Part shown: positions 1-6,495 of the stretch, piece by piece
Position numbering within the stretch: the stretch's first letter is position 1
How the letters are laid out: each line of letters begins with the position of its first letter
From: Bacteroidales bacterium
GTDB lineage: Bacteria > Bacteroidota > Bacteroidia > Bacteroidales > Paludibacteraceae
Reading direction: 5' to 3'
DNA length: 14,266 bases
NCBI GenBank assembly: GCA_900766775.1
Contig: CAAFXN010000040.1
Location: forward strand, 1-14,266
Made by a program: the position numbers and the translations under genes
The notes under the pieces: model-generated
Told to the model about the DNA's origin: nothing
Databases searched by the model: none
Seen by the model: only the letters and a program-made list of their open reading frames with translations

Positions 1-20
1 AACTCTTAATTCTTAATTCA
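1..20. repeat. Short heptamer repeat (TTAATTC x2)
   Basis: Two copies of TTAATTC followed by AAAAT lie against the stop codon of the TetR gene. The same heptamer family, in a longer array and also ending in ATTCAAAAT, occurs at 13694-13732 before nrdG. The array may continue to the left beyond the window. Confidence 0.5.
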
Positions 21-620
21 AAATCCCCCCTCCGCCTTTATCAACTCATACAGATAGTTGTACTGCCGCGGGAAGATGTCGAAGTCCATCGCCACCCCGT
101 GTCGCCCCGCGTCGTAGGCGTCCTTCACGTGCGTGAACATCATCGCCAGCGTCTCCACATCCACGTCGCTACGCACTTTCCCCGCGCGGATACTGTTGCG
201 AATCGCTTTCTTCCACATCTCCATCTCCGTCGCGTACAACTTGCTCGCGCGCCGATACAGCGACGGAAAACGGTTGTACGCCGAGAACATCAGGTTCAGC
301 ACGTTGCTCGTGTTGATGTTTTTGTTGTCCCATGTCTGCAGCACTTCTTTCAGCGACTCCACATAATTCAGCATGACCTGTATCATGTCCTCCACCATTA
401 CCTCGTTCTCAGGCAACTGAAACAGCCGCATCTTCGGCTGGATAAAGTACCGGTCCATGCACACTTCGAACAACTCGTCTTGGTTCTTGAAGTAGTAGTA
501 CAGCGTCCCGCGACCCATGTCCAGCGCCAACTGCAAGTCGGTTATTGACACGTTGTTGTAACCGTTTGTGGCATACAACTCCATCGCTTTCGCAATGATA
601 TAATCTCTACGGTCTTTCAT
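18..620 (-). CDS. TetR/AcrR-family transcriptional regulator
   Basis: A 200-residue protein with the usual TetR layout. The N-terminal helix-turn-helix DNA-binding domain spans about residues 5-50; the segment ITDLQLALDMGRGTLYYYFK is the characteristic recognition part. An all-helical C-terminal ligand and dimer domain of about 150 residues follows. The length is typical of the family. I start it at the ATG at 620; a GTG two codons upstream (626) is possible, and a weak AGGTG lies just upstream of both. TetR proteins usually repress a nearby efflux or metabolic operon, often divergent. Here the divergent neighbour is the unknown gene at 866, and nothing downstream is visible because the window ends. 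The effector cannot be inferred. The family call is firm; the target is unknown. Confidence 0.93.
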   Translation of the reverse strand: MKDRRDYIIAKAMELYATNGYNNVSITDLQLALDMGRGTLYYYFKNQDELFEVCMDRYFIQPKMRLFQLPENEVMVEDMIQVMLNYVESLKEVLQTWDNKNINTSNVLNLMFSAYNRFPSLYRRASKLYATEMEMWKKAIRNSIRAGKVRSDVDVETLAMMFTHVKDAYDAGRHGVAMDFDIFPRQYNYLYELIKAEGGF

Positions 621-769
621 ACGCACTCACACCTGCAAATTTCGTGCCAACTGCCGCCCGAGAAGCGAAAATCCGAGCAGAAATTCCCTATCTTCGCCTG
701 ACACAACCTGACAAAGCCCCTTTCTGGCATACTTTTTGTGCGCTAATCTAATGCTGTCTCTTCCCTGTC

Positions 770-817
770 AATCTTAGGTGATTCTTAGGTGATTCATAGG
801 TGATTCTTAGGTGATTC
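770..817. repeat. 11-bp tandem repeat upstream of the 866 gene
   Basis: About 4.4 copies of ATTCTTAGGTG. The units at 781-791 and 803-813 are exact. The units at 770-780 and 792-802 differ by one base each (AATCTTAGGTG, ATTCATAGGTG), and a partial ATTC follows at 814. It lies between the divergent TetR gene and the gene at 866, ending 49 bases before that start codon. The 11-bp period is close to one DNA helical turn, so repeated protein sites would fall on the same face. It could be an operator array or a neutral microsatellite. The rest of the 627-865 intergenic region shows no convincing promoter. Confidence 0.75.
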
Positions 818-865
818 AGCATACTATACCGACACTTTATACGAACCAAAAAACAACTTATAACT

Positions 866-1273
866 ATGGCAAAAGCACAACTCGACCATCCTGTCCGCTC
901 CCTCAAAGGCAAAATCGGCAAGAAGGCAGACATCGTTTTCCGGCAGAAGACCACCCGCGAGGGAATCAGGCTCCCGCAGGAAGCCTACGTCGTAACCAAC
1001 CCGAGAGACAGAAAAAAGAACCCGCCAACAGGCGAAGAACTCCGACACTTGCAACTCTTCCGCCAAGCCTGCCAACTCACAAAGGAGCAACTCGCAGACC
1101 CCATCAAATACGCCGATTGGCTTCAGCGTTTCCGCGCCCAACTCACAAAGCCCGACAAGGACGCCCCCATCGACCCCACAACGGGAAAGCGCAAAATCTA
1201 CTCCCAACTCCCTGCCTACATCCGCGCGACCATACTCCGACAACTAAAAAACGCCCAATCCGACTCATTATGA
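866..1273 (+). CDS. Conserved-looking small hypothetical protein, 135 aa
   Basis: A 135-residue, basic, soluble protein with no signal peptide or membrane segment. It begins MAKAQLDHPVRSLKGKIGKK and has many Lys, Arg, Gln and Pro. From about residue 55 it looks helical (EELRHLQLFRQACQLTKEQL). It resembles a type of small uncharacterised protein I associate with Bacteroidales, often with a DHPVRSLKG-like start and a phrase such as VFRQK near residue 25; I know of no assigned function. The ATG at 866 has no clear Shine-Dalgarno. Its TGA overlaps the ATG of the DUF2520 gene (ATGA, 1270-1273), so the two are probably translationally coupled. An 11-bp repeat array lies upstream. A nucleic-acid-binding role is possible from charge alone, but that is only a guess. 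Confidence 0.8.
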   Translation: MAKAQLDHPVRSLKGKIGKKADIVFRQKTTREGIRLPQEAYVVTNPRDRKKNPPTGEELRHLQLFRQACQLTKEQLADPIKYADWLQRFRAQLTKPDKDAPIDPTTGKRKIYSQLPAYIRATILRQLKNAQSDSL

Positions 1274-2007
1274 ACATCGTACTAATTGGTCAAGGCAATG
1301 TGGCGACCAACCTCCGCCATGCCTTTGCGCTCAAAGGTCTGCGCACGCAGATGGTCTCTTCCCGCGAGGGGCTCTGCTGCCTCCCTGCTGCCGACGTCTA
1401 TATCTACGCCGTCCGCGACGAAGCGTTGTCTGATGTAGCGCAAAAAGTAACAGAAGAGAGTAGAAAACCAACAAATACCCATCTTCGCACCGCCTTGCAC
1501 CTCCACACATCCGGCACGATGCCGATTTCCGTTTTTGGCGATGCCCTCCCTCACGCAGGGGTCATGTACTTCTTCCAGACCTTCAGCAAAGCCAAACTGA
1601 TAGACGACTTCTCCCAAATTCCGGTCTTTGTGGAGGGCAGGCAGATAGACGACCTAAGCGCTATCTTCACCTTGGCGCAGACGCTCACACCTCGCGTCTA
1701 TGAGGCGTCGCAGCACGACCGAGAGCGACTCCATGTAGCGGGAGTCTTTGCCAACAACTTCACCAACCACATGTACGCCCTCGCGGCAGACATGCTCAAA
1801 GACACCCATATCCCTTTCCAAGTCCTGCTCCCGCTCATCGACCAAACAGCAGAGAAAGTGCACCATCTCACACCTCACGACGCGCAGACGGGCCCCGCCA
1901 AGCGCCGTGACGAGCAGGTGATGAACCACCATCTTTCCATCCTTCCCACGCCCGAACAAAAACAACTCTACACCCTCATCTCGCAGATGATTATGCAAAC
2001 CGACTAA
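1270..2007 (+). CDS. Rossmann-like and DUF2520 domain-containing protein
   Basis: A 245-residue protein. The N-terminal half is a Rossmann nucleotide-binding domain starting MNIVLIGQGNVATNL, with the GxGxxA dinucleotide loop at residues 7-12, and it continues to SGTMPISVF near residue 81-89. The C-terminal half matches DUF2520: RLHVAGVFANNFTNHMY at about 153-169 and TGPAKRRD at about 207-214. The architecture is like 6-phosphogluconate or pyrroline-5-carboxylate reductase folds, so an NAD(P)-linked reductase is the usual guess, but the family's substrate is not known to me. The same frame is open back to 811. I chose 1270 because the Rossmann beta strand begins there and the ATG overlaps the preceding stop codon. 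It is followed by a strong hairpin at 2051-2089. Confidence 0.9.
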   Translation: MNIVLIGQGNVATNLRHAFALKGLRTQMVSSREGLCCLPAADVYIYAVRDEALSDVAQKVTEESRKPTNTHLRTALHLHTSGTMPISVFGDALPHAGVMYFFQTFSKAKLIDDFSQIPVFVEGRQIDDLSAIFTLAQTLTPRVYEASQHDRERLHVAGVFANNFTNHMYALAADMLKDTHIPFQVLLPLIDQTAEKVHHLTPHDAQTGPAKRRDEQVMNHHLSILPTPEQKQLYTLISQMIMQTD

Positions 2008-2050
2008 ACGCTCAATCCTCTTTTCAGCTTATTCCCACACCACGCCATAA

Positions 2051-2089
2051 AATAAGACTGCCTGACAATCCTTGTCAGGCAGTCTTATT
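2051..2089. terminator. Perfect 18-bp hairpin, probable bidirectional terminator
   Basis: AATAAGACTGCCTGACAA (2051-2068) pairs perfectly with 2072-2089 across a three-base loop. It sits between the converging ends of the DUF2520 gene (2007) and the 700-aa secreted protein gene (2133). The stem ends in A/T pairs and runs into T-rich sequence on both strands, so it can serve both transcripts. A smaller hairpin (CCTCTC/GAGAGG, 2104-2121) lies closer to the minus-strand gene. Confidence 0.85.
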
Positions 2090-2132
2090 ATTTCTCCTCA
2101 TCCCCTCTCAAACGAGAGAGGAGAAGTGACTT

Positions 2133-4235
2133 TTATCGTCTCGTACCGAGTACATCGTAGCGCACACCGTTGCGGATGATAATCACTTGTCCGCCTTTCA
2201 GCACCTTCACTACTTGCTCGCTTACTTCCGTGTTCTCGAATCCTTCTTCGGGCTCGGGGTCGTCGGGAGAGATTTCTCCTTCGGGATTGAGCGTAACAGT
2301 AAGCGTATTGGCATTTGCGTCATATACGAAGTCGCAAATCGTGCCTACCTCGGGAGCCGTCTCCAATTGCTTCAGATAGCCGCTCTCTTCATCTACACCG
2401 TAGAACTTGATTGAGTCAGCGGGGAACCACTGTGAGCCCTCGTCGGTAGCCTTGCTGTTGATGTTACATCCTACGCCGCCCCAGCGTTGCGTAATGGCAT
2501 ACGCTTCCTCTGCGTTATTGTAGTGAATAGATTTCCATGCCCAGTCCTCGTTGGCACCGCTGCCCCAAGAGTGCTTCATGTAATACGGAGCATACGGACT
2601 TGCCACTACGGTTACCCAACTATCTACCGACGCGCTGATGGTTACAAACACTTTCTCTGTAACGGTAATGTTAATCGGCTGCTCGGGGTCTTCGTCGCCC
2701 GTAGCGCAAGCGCTGGAGTTAGCTACATCTAAGCGAGTGCCGCCAAGCACCAGTTCTCTGCTCTTCGTCAGCACCTTGAAGTCATACGAACCGGGCTCCA
2801 ATGCGCGGAGAATCTTGTTATCGCGCATGAGGGTTGCTTTGTCTTTGCTCCACAGGTTGGGCTCGAAATCACCCATAATCCAGTGGTCTTGGTATTTCTT
2901 CAGCGAGTTCACATTGCATACATAGACCTTGCCGTCTTTGTCTTTGGCGTTCACATCGGCATGTACCTTGAAGTCATCGGAGGTAACTACTATCGTGCCC
3001 TCGGTGAACAGAATCTCTACAAATCCATCCTCTGCCATCTCATCTTTCACCATCAGTTTAGCATAGTACATCTCATCGGTGGTATAGGTCCCATCCACAT
3101 GGTCGGTAGAGCTCGGCGAGAGGTTGATGAAGATGGTGCTATCCGCATTGTAGCCTTTCAGTTGCCACCAGCCTTGTCCGACTACTACATCTATCCAATC
3201 TACATCGGGGAAGTTGTAGGGGTCTGATTCGTAGCGAACATACATAATACTATCGTTCATATTATATTCGTAGGTACATTGCGTACCTACAGCAGGAGCC
3301 TTAGCATAATTCCAATTCTCATCATTGGGAGCCTTGCTCATATAGGTAATCATATACGGAAGAATCTCCGTTGCACCTTCTTCTGTTTGAGTCTTATTCA
3401 CATAGATAGTATCTTTGCCTGCCCATTTAGCGCTGAAGGAGTAAGCCTCGGTCTCATTGCTGTAGTCGCCTGCTACCCATTTCCCTTCGGACAACTCGAA
3501 GAACATCTGATAGTAAGGCTCCACTTGTACGCTAATCCACCCGGTTTGGGATACTTTGATTCGAGCATAGGACTTCTCGCTCACACCAATAGTGATGGGA
3601 TTCTCGGGGTCGCTATCGGCTATTACGCAGTCACTGGAGTTGGCGGTGTCCAAACGATTTCCGCAGAACCAAAGGTCATTGTAGGAGAATACCTTGAAAT
3701 CTCCCTTACCCGGCTCTACTACGCGTAGATACTCCTTATCTGCACCCATGTACTTGGCTTTGTCTTTGCTCCAGCCGCCTGACTCGAAATCACCGATTAT
3801 CCAAAAATCGGTGAACAACTTACTACCCGTGATGTGGATGATATAGGTGTTGCCATCTTCGGCTACGCCCTCAAACTCACCATAGGCGCCATAGGGGTCA
3901 GTCGTAATCTGCAGGCTACCGCTGACGAAGTTTGGCTTTGCCAAACCGCTTTCTGCCAACTCATCCGCATAGGTGATGTATTTACCATCCAAGGCACTTA
4001 CATCCCATGTGCCATCCGGCACCTCTTGACCATCCACCATGTTTCCGCCAAACTTGTAGAAACTGAATTGGTAGGCATGGGTGTCATCATAACCCCAAAA
4101 CTGCCAGTAATGGGAACTGTACTGCAAGTAGTTGTACCACTCACAGTTCGACGATGTTAATTCCACCGTCTCGGCTTTCGCTGTCAGCGAGAAAGACATC
4201 AACGCGACAGCAACAAGTGAGAAAATCTTTTTCAT
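2133..4235 (-). CDS. Secreted protein made of two tandem ~310-residue repeats, with a shared C-terminal motif
   Basis: A 700-residue exported protein of unknown function. Residues 1-21 form a type I signal peptide (MKKIFSLVAVALMSFSLTAKA|E); there is no lipobox. The mature part is an internal duplication. DFWIIGDFESGGWSKDKA (143-160) matches DHWIMGDFEPNLWSKDKA (450-467). RLDTANSSDC (194-203) matches RLDVANSSAC (501-510). PENPITIGVSEK (210-221) matches PEQPINITVTEK (517-528). All are offset by 307 residues, and later parts (APAVGTQC, APEVGTIC) by 314. An acidic, Pro-rich linker (653-667) leads to a C-terminal motif, KVLKGGQVIIIRNGVRYDVLG (677-697), seen also in both proteins across the divergent promoter. 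The G-W-S-K-D-K-A and FKV pattern recalls beta-sandwich carbohydrate-binding modules such as those of SusE/SusF, but that is a weak visual resemblance. Probably surface-exposed or periplasmic. Confidence 0.85.
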   Translation of the reverse strand: MKKIFSLVAVALMSFSLTAKAETVELTSSNCEWYNYLQYSSHYWQFWGYDDTHAYQFSFYKFGGNMVDGQEVPDGTWDVSALDGKYITYADELAESGLAKPNFVSGSLQITTDPYGAYGEFEGVAEDGNTYIIHITGSKLFTDFWIIGDFESGGWSKDKAKYMGADKEYLRVVEPGKGDFKVFSYNDLWFCGNRLDTANSSDCVIADSDPENPITIGVSEKSYARIKVSQTGWISVQVEPYYQMFFELSEGKWVAGDYSNETEAYSFSAKWAGKDTIYVNKTQTEEGATEILPYMITYMSKAPNDENWNYAKAPAVGTQCTYEYNMNDSIMYVRYESDPYNFPDVDWIDVVVGQGWWQLKGYNADSTIFINLSPSSTDHVDGTYTTDEMYYAKLMVKDEMAEDGFVEILFTEGTIVVTSDDFKVHADVNAKDKDGKVYVCNVNSLKKYQDHWIMGDFEPNLWSKDKATLMRDNKILRALEPGSYDFKVLTKSRELVLGGTRLDVANSSACATGDEDPEQPINITVTEKVFVTISASVDSWVTVVASPYAPYYMKHSWGSGANEDWAWKSIHYNNAEEAYAITQRWGGVGCNINSKATDEGSQWFPADSIKFYGVDEESGYLKQLETAPEVGTICDFVYDANANTLTVTLNPEGEISPDDPEPEEGFENTEVSEQVVKVLKGGQVIIIRNGVRYDVLGTRR

Positions 4236-4298
4236 TTGCGTGAAGGGTTTTAGTTACTAACGAACATTTCTTTGATAGTATTTTCTTGAAATCGAGTG

Positions 4299-4330
4299 CA
4301 AAAATAGTAATAAAAAAAGAAATATGCAAA
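4299..4330 (-). promoter_or_regulatory. Promoter of the 700-aa secreted protein gene
   Basis: Read on the minus strand, the -33 box TTTG (4327-4330) is followed after exactly 20 bases by the -7 box TATTTTTG (4299-4306), fitting the Bacteroidetes TTTG / TAnnTTTG pattern. It gives a leader of roughly 55 bases before the ATG at 4235. Its -33 box lies four bases from that of the opposite promoter. Confidence 0.85.
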
Positions 4331-4334
4331 TTTT

Positions 4335-4366
4335 TTTGCACAATTCAGGAAAATTTTATACCTTTG
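4335..4366 (+). promoter_or_regulatory. Promoter of the two-gene secreted protein operon
   Basis: The -33 box TTTG (4335-4338), a 20-base spacer and the -7 box TACCTTTG (4359-4366) match the Bacteroidetes consensus. The start codon at 4406 follows about 40 bases downstream. With the minus-strand promoter it forms the inverted repeat TGCAAA-TTTT-TTTGCA at 4325-4340. Confidence 0.88.
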
Positions 4367-4405
4367 CACTCAATTTCAATGCAAACCCTATTATATCGTA
4401 CGAGT

Positions 4406-6475
4406 ATGAAAAAATTGTATTCCTTATTTGTTTTTGTGTTGCTAAGCCTTGCTACTATGGCAGAGACCATTGAAATCTCTACAGATAGTTATGCGTACAA
4501 TGAGTGGAATGTAAAGAATAGCCAATGGTACATTGCTTTCAACACAAGCGACGCACTCTACACCGTTAAACTCTACATCGAGGTAGAGGAGCGCGAATTT
4601 CCGACCCCTTACGGACACAAGACCCTTGCGCAGATAGACGCGGAAAAGAGTTTTATCAAAGAGCGCACCGGCAGCAAGCAGACTTTCACCTTCACGGCGG
4701 CAGAGTTGCACTTGACCCACCAAGACGACGGTAAGATGAGCATAGAGGGAGTAATCTCAAGCGACCAAACTATTTTCTCTCTCTCGGCAATCGGTGAGGG
4801 AACACCTCTCGCACTCACAAAAGGGAAATATACCATTGAGACGAGCGACGCAACTTTGCTTAGTCTGGACTATGCGCACCCGGGATACTCTTCCATCTTC
4901 CGTGGACTGGACTCTATCTCCGGCGACTCCCTTGTATTGGCTTTGGTAAGTGATGAGAACGCCTATTTGCCGCAGGTAGAGGGAGACTACGAGTCGTGGG
5001 ACGAGATTAGCGCTCAGAGCGGCACCATCTCACCGAAGTTCAGTTACATACGCCATGCCGACGGCACGATAAGCAACTTCTACCATGGTATTGCCACCGT
5101 GCAGCACGAGGAGACCAACTATTCCGTATCCGCTGACCTGCTCTTCGACAACAATTGCCGTTACGACATTACTATCGCCTATACTCCGGAACCGGGAGAC
5201 ACCATTGACATTGTCTGCACCAACACCGAGTGGACGGACTTCTCACAAGAGTTGGGCGGTATTTGGGCGCAGGCTTCCAATGAGGTATTTAGCAACATCC
5301 TTTGCGAGATTGGATATGTCATGGCGTTTGAGCCGATGGAAATCAACAAAGACTATTTCAAGTGCGATATGTGGTACCCGGGTGCCTCTATGAAACACCC
5401 GAGCGTATCCATCCAAACTTTCATATGGGGCAGGTTGGAGTTGCAAGAAGGGAAGATGGTGTTGCTGAGTGAGTTCATCGGTACCGACAACAACTACTAT
5501 CGTATTGACATGCGCTACAACAAGCCGGAGCCCAAACAAACGGTGCAGTTAGAGATTCCGAACGCTAAGTTTTATAATGCCTTAGACGCAGGATACTTTG
5601 ACCTCACCGGCTACACTGCTGACTCCGCCTATTGGGTCGGTCTGATGATAATGTCCCATGAGGTTTGCGATACCTTCACGCTGGAGAACAAGGGAGTGCA
5701 GAAAGACTACTCAACGATATGGAGGGACAACGGCACCCCCGATGGAGATGAGCAAGCCTTCCAATGGGCGGAAGTAATCGTTACCATGGACAAGGATAGC
5801 GCCATCACGGTTTCGGCACAACTGCTGACGAAAGATACCATCCTGTACGAGGTGAAGATGTATTGCCAATTCGACCGCCCGCGCCTCACCTACGACTGCG
5901 AGAATAGTGGTATAGAACATACATTTGATACCAAGTGCCGTAACTCACTTAGTTATTATACGCCGAGCGGAACCGACGCCTTTTATTTAGAGTTGCGCGC
6001 TATTGACGACAAGAACAAACTGATTTGCCAGTTGGGATTCTGGACAGAGACGCTCGATGAGGAGAGTTTCTTGCCTGCAGGCACTTATCCCATCAATCGT
6101 ACATACGAAGTGGGAACAATGCAAGCGTCTAATGGCGTTACAATGAGTGGGGTGAACTCTTCCTTCATCGGTGGATACGAATACGACCCCCAGGAAGGTG
6201 ATATGATTTCCTTCCCCGTTTGGTTCCTCGACCGAGGAGAAGCAACGGTATCGTTCGAGGACGGCGTGCTCAGTATAGAAGTGGACGGATGGAACTCATA
6301 CGACCAACAGGTGAAGATTCATTGGTCGGACACACTGGGTACAGACCTGCAAAACACCCAAACGAATGTTCCTGTGCTGAAGAAACTGCAAAATGGCGTA
6401 CTGCTTATCGAAAGAAATGGACAAACTTACACCATCAAAGGTGAGATTTACAATAAGAAAACAGATACTAAATAA
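4406..6475 (+). CDS. Secreted multi-module beta-rich protein, 689 aa
   Basis: Unknown function. It starts with a signal peptide, MKKLYSLFVFVLLSLATMA|E. The frame is open back to 4286, but that extension would run through the promoter, so I use the ATG at 4406. The mature protein appears to hold about five modules of 110-140 residues (near 19-130, 131-262, 264-376, 377-495, 496-640). Several open with a T-[IV]-x-[IL] strand and close with a strand such as YDITIAY (253-259), YRIDMRY (365-371) or YEVKMYC (481-487). The last module contains FLPAGTYPI (555-563), PVWFLDRGEATV (604-615) and NSYDQQVKI (630-638), closely matched in the next gene. The tail NTQTNVPVLKKLQNG...RNGQTY (650-675) carries the C-terminal motif shared by all three secreted proteins. 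The stop is 20 bases before the next ATG, so the two genes are one operon. Confidence 0.87.
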   Translation: MKKLYSLFVFVLLSLATMAETIEISTDSYAYNEWNVKNSQWYIAFNTSDALYTVKLYIEVEEREFPTPYGHKTLAQIDAEKSFIKERTGSKQTFTFTAAELHLTHQDDGKMSIEGVISSDQTIFSLSAIGEGTPLALTKGKYTIETSDATLLSLDYAHPGYSSIFRGLDSISGDSLVLALVSDENAYLPQVEGDYESWDEISAQSGTISPKFSYIRHADGTISNFYHGIATVQHEETNYSVSADLLFDNNCRYDITIAYTPEPGDTIDIVCTNTEWTDFSQELGGIWAQASNEVFSNILCEIGYVMAFEPMEINKDYFKCDMWYPGASMKHPSVSIQTFIWGRLELQEGKMVLLSEFIGTDNNYYRIDMRYNKPEPKQTVQLEIPNAKFYNALDAGYFDLTGYTADSAYWVGLMIMSHEVCDTFTLENKGVQKDYSTIWRDNGTPDGDEQAFQWAEVIVTMDKDSAITVSAQLLTKDTILYEVKMYCQFDRPRLTYDCENSGIEHTFDTKCRNSLSYYTPSGTDAFYLELRAIDDKNKLICQLGFWTETLDEESFLPAGTYPINRTYEVGTMQASNGVTMSGVNSSFIGGYEYDPQEGDMISFPVWFLDRGEATVSFEDGVLSIEVDGWNSYDQQVKIHWSDTLGTDLQNTQTNVPVLKKLQNGVLLIERNGQTYTIKGEIYNKKTDTK

Positions 6476-6495
6476 CTAAAACTACAAAAAACAAC

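Noticed and set aside
730..738. TACTTTTTG as a promoter -7 box for the 866 gene
   Set aside because: It has three instead of two bases between TA and TTTG, and no TTG lies 20 bases upstream.
824..1243. A 139-residue minus-strand frame opposite the 866 gene
   Set aside because: The plus-strand frame has ATGA coupling to the next gene and a plausible protein composition; the minus frame looks like a shadow.
811..1269. N-terminal extension of the DUF2520 frame back to 811
   Set aside because: The extension is Pro/Arg/His-rich, overlaps the in-frame 866 gene in another frame and precedes a normal Rossmann start at 1270.
4286..4405. N-terminal extension of the first operon gene to 4286
   Set aside because: It would run through both promoters, and the signal peptide begins at the ATG at 4406.
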